Below, in pieces: positions 1-8,594 of a DNA stretch of 64,000 nt (within the stretch, counting starts at the first letter, position 1; every line of letters begins with the position of its first letter). The notes under the pieces are model-generated. The model saw nothing but the letters and a program-made list of their open reading frames with translations, searched no databases and was not told where the DNA came from. Made by a program: the position numbers and the translations under genes. The DNA lies in assembly GCF_018881635.1 (NCBI RefSeq), contig NZ_JACVPY010000002.1, positions 767,545 to 831,544 on the forward strand, given 5' to 3'. The stretch is from Polynucleobacter sp. UB-Piko-W3 (GTDB lineage Bacteria; Pseudomonadota; Gammaproteobacteria; Burkholderiales; Burkholderiaceae).

Positions 1-1560
1 TTAAAAAAATATATTCATTTTTTAGACTTAGCCTTAGCAAACAGAAGGAGAGTGTTGTTTGGGGCATTAGCCAGCTTTGTCATCACGATTGCCCTCTTTG
101 TTTACAGTCCAAAGGGGTTCTTTCCAGAAGAAGATATTGGTCAGTTACGCGTAACTGTAGAGGCTGCTGAAGATACTTCCTTTAGCGCGATGATGGCTTT
201 GCAAGATCAAGCTGCGAAAGTAGTGGATAGCGATCCCAACGTTGCGACCTCAATCTCGATTCTTGGTGGTGGCCAAAGTTCAGGCCGTAATACAGGAAGA
301 TTCTTCATCATTCTGAAGCCCAAGGATGAGCGCCAAAAAATGAGCAAGGTGATGGAGGGTCTTAGATCTAAGTTCAAAGAAATTCCTGGTATTCAGGTCT
401 ACATGAGCCCGGTACAAAACTTACAGCTAGGCGGTCGCAGTAGTAAAAGCCGTTATCAATTTACCCTGCAGAGTGTTGGCTTTGAAGGCGTCAATGAATG
501 GGCTGAGAAATTGTTGCAAAAAATGCGTGCTGATCCCATTTTTAAGGATGTCACTAGTGATTCGCAATTAAAAGGCTTGAACGTCAAGATTGAAATTGAT
601 CGGGAAAAAGCTGCCAGCGCGGGAGTCTCCATCGCTGATATTCGTACTGCCCTCTACTCTTCCTTTGGTGAGAGGCAGGTATCTACCATCTATACCCCTG
701 TCAATACCTATTATGTGATTTTGGAAACAACAGAGAATGATCGTCAATTCGAAACAGACTTGAACAAGGTCTTCGTTCGCGGCAGAGCGACAGATAAATT
801 GATTCCGCTGTCTAGCCTAGCGAGCTTTGTCAGAACTGTAGGCCCTACAGCAGTAAACCACCAAGGACAGATCCCAGCGGTAACGATTTCTTTTAACCTC
901 GCTCCAGATGTTTTCTTGGGTGATGCAACTAAAGCAATAGATGGCTTTGTTAAGGCGGTTGATTTACCACCTTCTATCATCACGAGCTATGGTGGTGATG
1001 CGGCCGTATTTAAAGATAATCAATCGGGTCAGGTCATTTTGCTATTGGCTGCACTCGGCGTGATTTATATCTTGCTTGGCGTTCTATATGAGAGCTATAT
1101 CCACCCCCTTACGATTTTGGCTGGCCTGCCCTCTGCAGCGATTGGTGCAATTTTGTCCTTACGCATCTTCGGATTTGAGCTAACCGTTGTTGCTTCGATC
1201 GGCATCCTGCTACTCATTGGTATTGTGAAGAAAAATGCAATTTTGATGATCGACTTTGCGCTAGATGCGCAGCGTAATCAAGGCATGACGCCCGAAAAAG
1301 CGATTCGCGAAGCGTGTATCTTGCGCTTTCGCCCCATCATGATGACTACGATTGCCGCTTTGATGGGCGCACTACCGATTGCCCTTGGCTTGGGTGCTGG
1401 CGCAGAGTTACGGCAGCCTCTGGGTATCAGTGTCGCTGGCGGTCTGATCTTCTCTCAGTTTGTTACCTTGATTATTACTCCCGTGATTTATCTCTATTTG
1501 GATAAATACGCGGGCAATGGTCCAATGGAAATTCCACCGTCAGTGCTTGAAGGAACCTAA
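1..1560 (+). CDS. RND efflux transporter permease, C-terminal part (cut by window edge)
   Basis: This is the inner-membrane pump of a tripartite resistance-nodulation-division (HAE1) exporter, which uses proton flow to expel drugs or other hydrophobic compounds. The frame is open to base 1 without a stop, so the true start lies left of the window and about 519 residues, roughly the second half, are visible. They begin at the transmembrane helix before the second periplasmic loop (YSPKGFFPEEDIGQ, typical of RND pumps), continue through the porter/docking region, and end with the hydrophobic helices around IVKKNAILMIDFA and RFRPIMMTT, both family hallmarks. Its stop codon shares one base with the dnaQ start, so the two may be co-translated. 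The substrate cannot be told. An apparent start at base 52 is internal. Confidence 0.9.
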   Translation, partial: LKKYIHFLDLALANRRRVLFGALASFVITIALFVYSPKGFFPEEDIGQLRVTVEAAEDTSFSAMMALQDQAAKVVDSDPNVATSISILGGGQSSGRNTGRFFIILKPKDERQKMSKVMEGLRSKFKEIPGIQVYMSPVQNLQLGGRSSKSRYQFTLQSVGFEGVNEWAEKLLQKMRADPIFKDVTSDSQLKGLNVKIEIDREKAASAGVSIADIRTALYSSFGERQVSTIYTPVNTYYVILETTENDRQFETDLNKVFVRGRATDKLIPLSSLASFVRTVGPTAVNHQGQIPAVTISFNLAPDVFLGDATKAIDGFVKAVDLPPSIITSYGGDAAVFKDNQSGQVILLLAALGVIYILLGVLYESYIHPLTILAGLPSAAIGAILSLRIFGFELTVVASIGILLLIGIVKKNAILMIDFALDAQRNQGMTPEKAIREACILRFRPIMMTTIAALMGALPIALGLGAGAELRQPLGISVAGGLIFSQFVTLIITPVIYLYLDKYAGNGPMEIPPSVLEGT

Positions 1561-2267
1561 TGCGTCAAGTTATTCTCGATACCGAAACTACTGGATTAAA
1601 TCCAGCTACTGGTGATCGCATCATTGAAATTGGTTGCGTTGAAATGTTTGATCGCCGCTTAACTGAGCGCACCTTCCATTACTACGTTAATCCAGAGCGC
1701 GATATCGATGCTGGCGCTTTTGCTGTCCATGGCCTATCTCGCGAGTTTCTCTCTGATAAACCAGTGTTTGGCAATATTGTTGAGCAGCTCATCGAGTTTG
1801 TAGATGGCGCTGAAATCGTCATTCATAACGCGGCCTTCGACTTAGGCTTCTTAGATAATGAATTCGCCCTCTTAAAGCGCCCGCCATTTCGTAATCTAGC
1901 TGCGAAGATCACGGATACCTTACTTGATGCGCGCCAGATGTTCCCTGGCAAGCGTAACTCCTTGGATGCACTCTGTGAACGCTTTTCGATTAGCAACCAA
2001 CATCGAACCTTGCACGGAGCACTTTTGGATGCCCAGCTCTTAGCTGAGGTATATGTTGCAATGACCCGAGGTCAAGAAGATCTCTCCATTGATTTGATCG
2101 ATTACACCGTTGGTGCAGATGCATCTGGACATACCAAAGCCTTGCCGACTGACTTAAAGGCGCTGGTTGCAAGTGATGATGACATTGCACAACATGAAAA
2201 GATTCTTGCAGACATTGCGAAAGCAAGTAAAAAGGACTCTGTATGGAGCCCTTTAAATGCCGCCTAA
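1560..2267 (+). CDS. dnaQ: DNA polymerase III epsilon subunit (3'-5' proofreading exonuclease)
   Basis: DnaQ is the proofreading exonuclease of the replicative polymerase, bound between the alpha and theta/beta subunits. The 235 residues carry the DEDDh exonuclease motifs in order: ExoI with D7 and E9 (LDTETTGLN), ExoII around H89-D94 (HNAAFD), and ExoIII with H152 and D157 (HGALLD). The C-terminal 50 residues are the looser tail that binds the polymerase subunit. Length matches bacterial epsilon (about 240). The ATG overlaps the RND pump stop by one base, so translation may be coupled, although the two functions are unrelated. It converges with the glycosyltransferase gene, with a 7-base gap. 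Confidence 0.95.
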   Translation: MRQVILDTETTGLNPATGDRIIEIGCVEMFDRRLTERTFHYYVNPERDIDAGAFAVHGLSREFLSDKPVFGNIVEQLIEFVDGAEIVIHNAAFDLGFLDNEFALLKRPPFRNLAAKITDTLLDARQMFPGKRNSLDALCERFSISNQHRTLHGALLDAQLLAEVYVAMTRGQEDLSIDLIDYTVGADASGHTKALPTDLKALVASDDDIAQHEKILADIAKASKKDSVWSPLNAA

Positions 2268-2274
2268 AACTAGA

Positions 2275-4335
2275 CTACTCTAGAAAGCTGGCATAAAGAC
2301 TTTCTAAATCTTTTACATATTGCCTTGTATTAAATAGTGGGGTTGTTAAACGATTGGCCTCTTGTTTATTTCGCAGCGCACTTAGTAATTGGGCGTTAGA
2401 TGCAAGTTCCATTGCCTTTGCATAGTATTCATCATCAGTATTGACAATTAACTCGGGCATACCCAAAGCGGAGAGTTGGCTAGCAGCAACTCTGCCAGCA
2501 AAAGTTTCACCAATTTGCGTTAGCACAGGTACGCCAGCCCACAATGCATCAGCAGCAGTAGTATGCGCGTTGAAATATGGTGTATCCAAAAAGAGATTTG
2601 CTAACCGAAGTCGACTTAAATGGTCCACTCTTGCTGATTCACGTTTCGCAAATATTATCCGAGTTGAATCAATATGATATTTTTGGGCGCTGGCAAGTAA
2701 ATTTTTCATGGCTGACTGCGAAGGCATTGATAGCCATAAAACACTATTTTCAACGTTTTGAAGTAATTTCATCCATGTGCTAAAAATGTTTTGGGTAATC
2801 TTATAGGCATTATTAAAGCTAGCAAATATAAAACCTTCTTCAGGCAGGCCTTGGCTCTTGCGTGCCGGGATTGAACCAAAATTCTCTCGGGCTATTAAAG
2901 TATCGGCCGGGAAAAAAGAATGAGGCATGTAAGCAATTTTTTCCGAAAAATGACTGTGATAGTGGGAGGGTATTGCCACCTGATCAGCAATCAAATAGTC
3001 GTAGAAATTAGCCCCTGTCGTACCTGCATACCCCAAATAATTCACTTGCAATGCAGCCATTCTTCTTGCAAATAATCCAGTTCTTGCTCCAGCTGTATGG
3101 CCGTTTAGATCGATCGCTATATCAAGATCATGTTCGCTCACAAGCTTACAGACCTCATCATCATGTTTTCCAAACAAATCGAGCGAATGGTCAAATGAAC
3201 TCACCAGACTATTTTCAAGCTCGTCATTCGATTTTTTACTTAAAAAATATCCAAATATTTCAAATCGTGAGCGGTCGTGAAGGCGTAAAAGATTTTCCAT
3301 CAAGATGCCAACAGGGTGATCCTTCAAATCTGACGAAAAATATCCGATTCTAATTCTTCGACTAGCGTGCTTTTTCTTTTCTAAACTCTGAAAATTAGAT
3401 AAATTTTCATATGGGGTGTGCTCACGAATATAAATTTCTGCTGACTTTCTTTGAAGAGCTAAGTCAGCTGGAGTTTGAAGCAACATAAATGGTGGGCACG
3501 CTGGTTTGTTTTCTGCTACAGCCCTTAAAACCTCAGTAATTAATCGGTCATTACTATCCCAACTACAATTAATTGCCAATGAATTCATCAGCTGCCCCAT
3601 TAAAAAAGGGATATCAGGTTTTAACTCGTAAGCCCTAGAGTAGTGCTCCAAAGCTGACTCACCCTGCTTTAACTCATTGAGAGAATTACCTTTATTAAAC
3701 CAAGCCTCTGCATAATGAACATTACAACTTAGCGCTTGGTCATGGGCTTTACAAGCATCGTCAAATCGACCTAAATCAAAAAATGCATTTCCATAGTTTG
3801 TCCAGGCTTCTGCATAAGAGGGGTTTAACTGCAATGCCCTCTCATAGGAGGCAATTGCTTCTAATGGATAGCCTTGTTCAGCCTGCAAATTTCCGCGATT
3901 TGACCAAGCCAAAAAGTAATTTGGATCAAGCGAAATCGCTTTTTCATAAGCGGCCTTAGATTGATCATATTGACGGAGTTTTGCATACGAAGTCCCCATA
4001 TCAGTAAGTACCTGAGGCTTATTCGGAGTAAGGCGATTTAGCTTTTCAAAAGTCTGAACTGCATCACCATAGAACTCTGCTTGGTGCTGCGCCTTTGCTA
4101 AATTAGTCAGGAGTTCTGAGTTCTTAGAATCAAGTTTGGCTGCTTTCGCAAATGGCTCTATAGATTCTTCTGCGCGACCTTGCATTGCTAAGCAAAGACC
4201 TTGCACTTGCAACGCCAATATGTCTTTCGAATTGACACGCAAAATAGAGCGCGCTATACGTTCAGCAGATTCAAGGCGCTGATTTTGAAACTCCAGCATC
4301 ATCTGCTGGATCAGGGGCGCATAAGCAGGAGTCAT
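2275..4335 (-). CDS. TPR-repeat glycosyltransferase, GT41 / SPINDLY-OGT family
   Basis: The 686-residue protein joins an N-terminal array of tetratricopeptide repeats (about residues 5-245; repeats such as AWSNRGNLQAEQGYPLEAI) to a C-terminal GT41 catalytic region (about 320-680). The GT41 half has the signature DLNGHTAGARTG with H413, followed by NYLGYAGTTG, and the nucleotide-sugar segment NAHTTAADALWAG with H591 followed by GETFAGRVAASQL, closely resembling O-GlcNAc transferases. Family members attach sugars to Ser/Thr of proteins; the donor and target here are unknown. There is no signal peptide or membrane segment, so it is probably cytoplasmic. It lies 24 bases after the dmlA-type gene on the same strand and may be co-transcribed. 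The functional link to that gene is not evident. Confidence 0.85.
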   Translation of the reverse strand: MTPAYAPLIQQMMLEFQNQRLESAERIARSILRVNSKDILALQVQGLCLAMQGRAEESIEPFAKAAKLDSKNSELLTNLAKAQHQAEFYGDAVQTFEKLNRLTPNKPQVLTDMGTSYAKLRQYDQSKAAYEKAISLDPNYFLAWSNRGNLQAEQGYPLEAIASYERALQLNPSYAEAWTNYGNAFFDLGRFDDACKAHDQALSCNVHYAEAWFNKGNSLNELKQGESALEHYSRAYELKPDIPFLMGQLMNSLAINCSWDSNDRLITEVLRAVAENKPACPPFMLLQTPADLALQRKSAEIYIREHTPYENLSNFQSLEKKKHASRRIRIGYFSSDLKDHPVGILMENLLRLHDRSRFEIFGYFLSKKSNDELENSLVSSFDHSLDLFGKHDDEVCKLVSEHDLDIAIDLNGHTAGARTGLFARRMAALQVNYLGYAGTTGANFYDYLIADQVAIPSHYHSHFSEKIAYMPHSFFPADTLIARENFGSIPARKSQGLPEEGFIFASFNNAYKITQNIFSTWMKLLQNVENSVLWLSMPSQSAMKNLLASAQKYHIDSTRIIFAKRESARVDHLSRLRLANLFLDTPYFNAHTTAADALWAGVPVLTQIGETFAGRVAASQLSALGMPELIVNTDDEYYAKAMELASNAQLLSALRNKQEANRLTTPLFNTRQYVKDLESLYASFLE

Positions 4336-4359
4336 AAAACGCCCTTAGTTACATTCGCC

Positions 4360-5451
4360 TTAGATTGCAGCAGCAATCGCCTTACCCAAGTCATCCGTTT
4401 TAGCATTCCCGCCTACGTCCGGAGTCAGAGGTGCATGACCGGGGCCGGCCAAGAGAACTTTTTCAATGGCATTAAAAATAGCTTTGCCTGCTTCTGGATA
4501 GCCAAGATGATCCAACATCATTGCTCCACTCCAGATTTGACCAATCGGATTAGCAATCATCTTGCCAAAGATGTCTGGGGCAGAACCGTGAACCGGCTCA
4601 AATAGGGATGGGAACTTACCTTCAGGATTAATACTTCCAGAAGGAGCTACTGCGATCGTACCGGTACAGGCAGGACCCAAGTCAGACAGAATATCTCCGA
4701 ATAAGTTGCTAGCAACCACGACATCAAATCGATCGGGATTCATAACAAAGTGAGCAGCCAGAATATCGATGTGATATTTGTCAGTGCGCACATCGGTAAA
4801 TTTCTTGGACATTGCCTCTACACGCTCATCCCAATAAGGCATGGTAATCGCAATACCGTTAGATTTAGTAGCAGAAGTTAAGTGCTTCTTCGGGCGGCTT
4901 TGAGCCAGATCATAGGCATACTTCAAAATACGATCAACGCCCTGTCGTGTAAATACCGATTCCTGAATCACAAACTCACGGTCAGTATCGGGGAACATCT
5001 TCCCGCCAACACTAGAATACTCACCTTCCGTGTTCTCGCGCACTACAAAGAAGTCGATGTCACCTGGCTTGCGATTAGCCAAAGGACAAGGAATGCCGGG
5101 TAATAGGCGAACTGGGCGTAGATTCACGTATTGATCAAAACCACGACGGAACTGAATTAAGCTGCCCCACAAAGAAACGTGGTCTGGCAGAATGTCAGGC
5201 ATACCAACGGCACCAAAAAAGATAGCGTCGTATTTCATGAGGGTATCGAACCAGTCATCTGGCATCATCTTGCCGTGCTTGAGATAGTAATCACAGCTTG
5301 CAAAATCAAAATGGTCGAACTGCATCCCAATACCAAATTTACGATTAGCAGCCTCTAAGGCTCGGATACCTTCAGGCATTACTTCCTTGCCAATGCCATC
5401 ACCAGGAATCACGGCGATTTTTGGGTTCTTAAAGATTTTCTTTGCGTTCAT
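4360..5451 (-). CDS. dmlA: Tartrate dehydrogenase / D-malate dehydrogenase (decarboxylating)
   Basis: This NAD-dependent beta-hydroxyacid oxidative decarboxylase belongs to the isocitrate/isopropylmalate dehydrogenase superfamily. The 363 residues show the family opening IAVIPGDGIGKEVMPEG, the substrate region FFVVRENTEGEYSSVGG, and the metal-binding aspartates in NLFGDILSDLGP. The phrase LWGSLIQFRRGFDQYVNLRPV separates the tartrate/D-malate branch from LeuB, and it closely resembles DmlA/TtuC. Likely reactions are D-malate to pyruvate plus CO2, or tartrate oxidation; substrate preference cannot be read from sequence. It lies 56 bases after the SprT-like gene and 24 bases before the GT41 gene, all on the minus strand. 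Confidence 0.85.
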   Translation of the reverse strand: MNAKKIFKNPKIAVIPGDGIGKEVMPEGIRALEAANRKFGIGMQFDHFDFASCDYYLKHGKMMPDDWFDTLMKYDAIFFGAVGMPDILPDHVSLWGSLIQFRRGFDQYVNLRPVRLLPGIPCPLANRKPGDIDFFVVRENTEGEYSSVGGKMFPDTDREFVIQESVFTRQGVDRILKYAYDLAQSRPKKHLTSATKSNGIAITMPYWDERVEAMSKKFTDVRTDKYHIDILAAHFVMNPDRFDVVVASNLFGDILSDLGPACTGTIAVAPSGSINPEGKFPSLFEPVHGSAPDIFGKMIANPIGQIWSGAMMLDHLGYPEAGKAIFNAIEKVLLAGPGHAPLTPDVGGNAKTDDLGKAIAAAI

Positions 5452-5507
5452 GTTCTTGTCTTAAATAATGAATAATTGTGTTCAATGCAATCTGGTGAAT
5501 ATAGATA

Positions 5508-6170
5508 CTAGCTGATAGCCCGACGGATTTGATCTGGGGCAGCCTTGCCGCCCTTAGTAACAGAATCACTATCGTAATCGCTGGTATTTTCGATGGTCTC
5601 TGGAGCATCCTCCTGCATCCGGATATTATCCTTTGGACAGATTGGCGCTCCATAACTAGCCCATTTTTTAAGCAAAGTGACCTCATAGCCACATTGACCG
5701 CATTTAGCCTTACTGCGGCTGGCATTACTAGGTCTTGGTGGAGGGAAAACAATGGCCTGATGTGGATATGGGCCAAGTTCCTGGCTAATCATCACCAGTT
5801 TCACCATCAGCTCTTCTGTGGCATGGGCCATCCTAGCTGGCCCTTCTAGACCAACCGTTTGGGCAATGCCCTTAAAGTCCTCTCCATGGCCGCTAAAACA
5901 GTCGTCTACGGCATGGCATAACTCATGCACTAAGGTGTCTAGCAGTTGGACTGGATCATCAATTTTGGGTGAGATAAAGATTTCATTAACACCTCCCCCA
6001 GAGCGTTCCCTTGGCCAGCATTGGCCCATGGTGGTTCTGGGGCTACTAGAGGCCGCAAATCCACAAGAGACTCGAACTGGAGGAATGGCATAGCCTGCCT
6101 TAGAAAATACTGGCTCAAGATGTCTAACCGCGTCTTGGAGCCATGTTTCACGTACTGAATGTTGCTTCAT
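5508..6170 (-). CDS. SprT-like zinc metallopeptidase domain protein
   Basis: The 220-residue protein has a SprT-like metallopeptidase core with HELCH at residues 82-86 (zinc ligands H82, H86 and catalytic E83) in the setting LLDTLVHELCHAVDD. Near the C-terminus is a zinc-ribbon-like knuckle with C157, C160 and C178; the position where a fourth cysteine is common holds D181, so the ribbon may be incomplete. The last 35 residues are acidic and probably disordered. No signal peptide is seen. The family includes DNA-protein crosslink proteases (SPRTN) and poorly described bacterial SprT proteins; the role here is unknown. It is divergent from the amidase, with 83 bases between the chosen starts. 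Confidence 0.75.
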   Translation of the reverse strand: MKQHSVRETWLQDAVRHLEPVFSKAGYAIPPVRVSCGFAASSSPRTTMGQCWPRERSGGGVNEIFISPKIDDPVQLLDTLVHELCHAVDDCFSGHGEDFKGIAQTVGLEGPARMAHATEELMVKLVMISQELGPYPHQAIVFPPPRPSNASRSKAKCGQCGYEVTLLKKWASYGAPICPKDNIRMQEDAPETIENTSDYDSDSVTKGGKAAPDQIRRAIS

Positions 6171-6253
6171 CGATCTACTTACTTTGCGCTAATGGGGTGA
6201 GTTTTAAAAACGGTAAATTGCGATCATACGCCACCGAACGTAAAATAGCGTCT

Positions 6254-7564
6254 ATGAAAGATCTAGAAAGCCTCAGCGCCTCCCAGGCTGTAAAAGCCCT
6301 GTCTAAACGAGAGATTAAAGCAAGCGATTTACTCCTGTCCTGCTTAGATCGCATCGGCCAAAGAGAAAGCGCCGTAAGGGCCTGGGTCAGTCTTGGCAAG
6401 GAAAATGCTCTAGCTAGAGCAAAGCAACTTGATAAGGGCGCTATTCAGGGTCTATTGCACGGTCTGCCCATTGGGGTTAAAGACTTATTTGATACCTATG
6501 ACCTACCTACGGCATATGGGTCCTCTATCTATCAAAACAACTACCCTCGCGCAGATGCTGTTTCAATTGCACTCATGCGTCAAGCTGGCGGCATCATCCT
6601 CGGAAAAACGGTCACCACAGAATTTGCCACCTTCAAAGGCGGCGTCACAACTAATCCCCATAACAGCAAACATACCCCTGGCGGATCCTCTAGCGGCTCA
6701 GCAGCAGCAGTTGCAGACTTCATGGTGCCCTTAGCAACCGGTAGCCAAACAGCTGGTTCCATTATTCGGCCTGCATCCTATTGTGGTGTAGTGGGCTTTA
6801 AGCCAAGCCTTGGAAAAATTAGTATCGCTGGTGTCAAAAGCCTCTCGATTTCGCTAGATACTTTGGGTTGCTTTGGCCGTAGCGTAGAAGATGTTGCACT
6901 TGGTATAGCCGCAATGAGCGGCGATCATAGGCTCGCTACTGTAAAGGATCTTCATAACAAGCCCCGCATTGGGATTTGTAAAACCGCTAATTGGTCACAC
7001 GCTCAAAAAGAGACTTCTACGGCACTAGCAGTTGCAAGGCATGCCGCTGAATCGATTTGCAAAGGAACGGTTGTTGATCAAAAACTTGCAAAAGCATGCA
7101 ATGGTCTGACTCAAGCCCAAACTAATATCATGCTCTCTGAGATGTCTCGTAGCCTCCTTTTTGAGCGCACGCATTTTCCTAAAAAAATTAATCCACTGAT
7201 TAGCAAGCTATTAAACGATGGTGCTCTTATTAGCTATGAGCAATATGCCAAAGATGTATTGATGGTTGAGCGCGCCAAAGCTTCAGTCGCAGATCTTTTC
7301 AATAATGAGATTGATATTCTGATTGCCCCAAGTGCCACTGGTGAAGCTCCATTAATCAAAGATGGTACGGGTGATCCCATTTTTTGCAGAGACTGGAGCA
7401 TGCTAGGCCTACCCTGCATCAATCTTAATGTTGCTACTGGACCTCATGGCTTACCAGTCGGCGTACAACTCATTGCAGGCCCCGGCAAAGATCAATTTTT
7501 ACTTAGTGCTGCTAGAGCATTTGCACTAGCCTTACCTGATCCCGTTTTGCGAGATCAGGCTTAA
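6254..7564 (+). CDS. Amidase signature family hydrolase
   Basis: This is an amidase-signature enzyme that hydrolyses or transfers amide groups using a Ser-cisSer-Lys triad. I place the triad at K76 (GLPIGVKDLF), S145 (in GGSSSGSAAA) and S169 (in TAGSIIRPAS); the 24-residue spacing of the two serines fits the family. The frame is open upstream to 6143, but that extension overlaps the divergent SprT-like gene and has no family similarity, so I start at the ATG at 6254, giving 436 residues. It stands alone rather than with gatB/gatC and is shorter than typical GatA, so it is more likely a catabolic amidase than the tRNA amidotransferase subunit. The substrate is unknown. It converges on the Bug-receptor gene with a 7-base gap. 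Confidence 0.85.
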   Translation: MKDLESLSASQAVKALSKREIKASDLLLSCLDRIGQRESAVRAWVSLGKENALARAKQLDKGAIQGLLHGLPIGVKDLFDTYDLPTAYGSSIYQNNYPRADAVSIALMRQAGGIILGKTVTTEFATFKGGVTTNPHNSKHTPGGSSSGSAAAVADFMVPLATGSQTAGSIIRPASYCGVVGFKPSLGKISIAGVKSLSISLDTLGCFGRSVEDVALGIAAMSGDHRLATVKDLHNKPRIGICKTANWSHAQKETSTALAVARHAAESICKGTVVDQKLAKACNGLTQAQTNIMLSEMSRSLLFERTHFPKKINPLISKLLNDGALISYEQYAKDVLMVERAKASVADLFNNEIDILIAPSATGEAPLIKDGTGDPIFCRDWSMLGLPCINLNVATGPHGLPVGVQLIAGPGKDQFLLSAARAFALALPDPVLRDQA

Positions 7565-7571
7565 AGCATAT

Positions 7572-8552
7572 TTAATCGAGAGTGATGTTGGCAGACTTGA
7601 TTGCCTTATTCCAATATGGGAGCTCTTTCTTAACCAAGGCTTCAGTTGCAGCAGGCGTTAAGTAGCGCACTTCTACGCCAGCAGCATCAGCGCGCTCTTT
7701 CACTTCAGGCAATGCCAAGCTCCTTTTAACAGAGTCTGTCAGCTTAGCAACTACTGGCGCTGGCGTTCCTGCAGGCGCAAACAAGCCTACCCAAGATTCC
7801 AGCTGGAATGAAGGTAACCCAGCCTCAGCAGTAGTAGGAACATTGGGCATTCCTGGATGGCGATTCTTACCAGTAACTGCCAAGCCTTTGAGCTTGCCAC
7901 TTTGTACATGCTGCATCAATGATGGCGGAGTGCTGATGAAGACCTGTACTTGCCCAGCAAGAACGTCCTGAATGGCAGGGCCAGATCCCTTATAAGGCAC
8001 GTGGACCATTTCAACGCCAGTAGATTGCTTAAACATTTCAGTACCGATATGGGAGACTGAACCATTGCCTTGTGAAGCGTAATTTAACTTACCAGGATTG
8101 GCTTTTGCATAGGCAATAAATTCTTTTAAGTTGTTCACCGGTACTGAAGGATGTACTGCAATCACATTAGTAGAAATAGTTAACAGCGCAATTGGTGAAA
8201 AATCTTTTACGGGATCCCAAGCAAGCTTATCCATCAAAGCAGGATTACCTACGTGATAGCCAGAATACGAAATTAACAATGTGTATCCATCTGGCTTGGC
8301 ATTTGCTACAAATTGATAGGCAATGTTTCCACTGGCCCCAGGTTTGTTGTCCACAATCACCGTTTGACCAATGACTCTTGTAAGTGGCTCACTTAAAAGG
8401 CGCGCAGAAGTATCCACCAAGCCTCCTGGTGGATTGGGCACGACTAAAGTAATAGCGCGTTCTGGAAAGGCTTGTGCGTTAGCAAGCTGGGCAACTGCAG
8501 TAAAAGCCAGGGTGGCTAATAATTTTTGGGCTATGTGGAATCTTGTCATCAT
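7572..8552 (-). CDS. Bug-family (TctC-like) periplasmic solute-binding receptor
   Basis: Tripartite tricarboxylate transporter receptors of the Bug family are greatly expanded in Burkholderiales and bind carboxylates or similar small acids in the periplasm. The protein has an N-terminal signal peptide (TRFHIAQKLLATLAFTAVAQ, then cleavage near ANAQA), followed by the family opening FPERAITLVVPNPPGG and the ligand-loop motif DNKPGASGNIA. I start at the ATG at 8552 because AGGAG sits 6 bases upstream; an ATG at 8576 would add eight residues before the signal peptide. The mature length of about 305 residues is normal. No TctA/TctB membrane genes are beside it, so this is an orphan receptor that either shares a distant transporter or acts in sensing. 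Confidence 0.9.
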   Translation of the reverse strand: MMTRFHIAQKLLATLAFTAVAQLANAQAFPERAITLVVPNPPGGLVDTSARLLSEPLTRVIGQTVIVDNKPGASGNIAYQFVANAKPDGYTLLISYSGYHVGNPALMDKLAWDPVKDFSPIALLTISTNVIAVHPSVPVNNLKEFIAYAKANPGKLNYASQGNGSVSHIGTEMFKQSTGVEMVHVPYKGSGPAIQDVLAGQVQVFISTPPSLMQHVQSGKLKGLAVTGKNRHPGMPNVPTTAEAGLPSFQLESWVGLFAPAGTPAPVVAKLTDSVKRSLALPEVKERADAAGVEVRYLTPAATEALVKKELPYWNKAIKSANITLD

Positions 8553-8594
8553 GGTCTCCTGTTCTTCAATACTCATTTATTAATTTCTAGTAGT

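Noticed and set aside
5529-6093. Plus-strand frames of about 90-106 codons
   Set aside because: They are antisense to the SprT-like gene and have no family features.
7535-7559. A 7-base-pair hairpin at the end of the amidase gene
   Set aside because: It is within codons, and no T-run follows on either strand.
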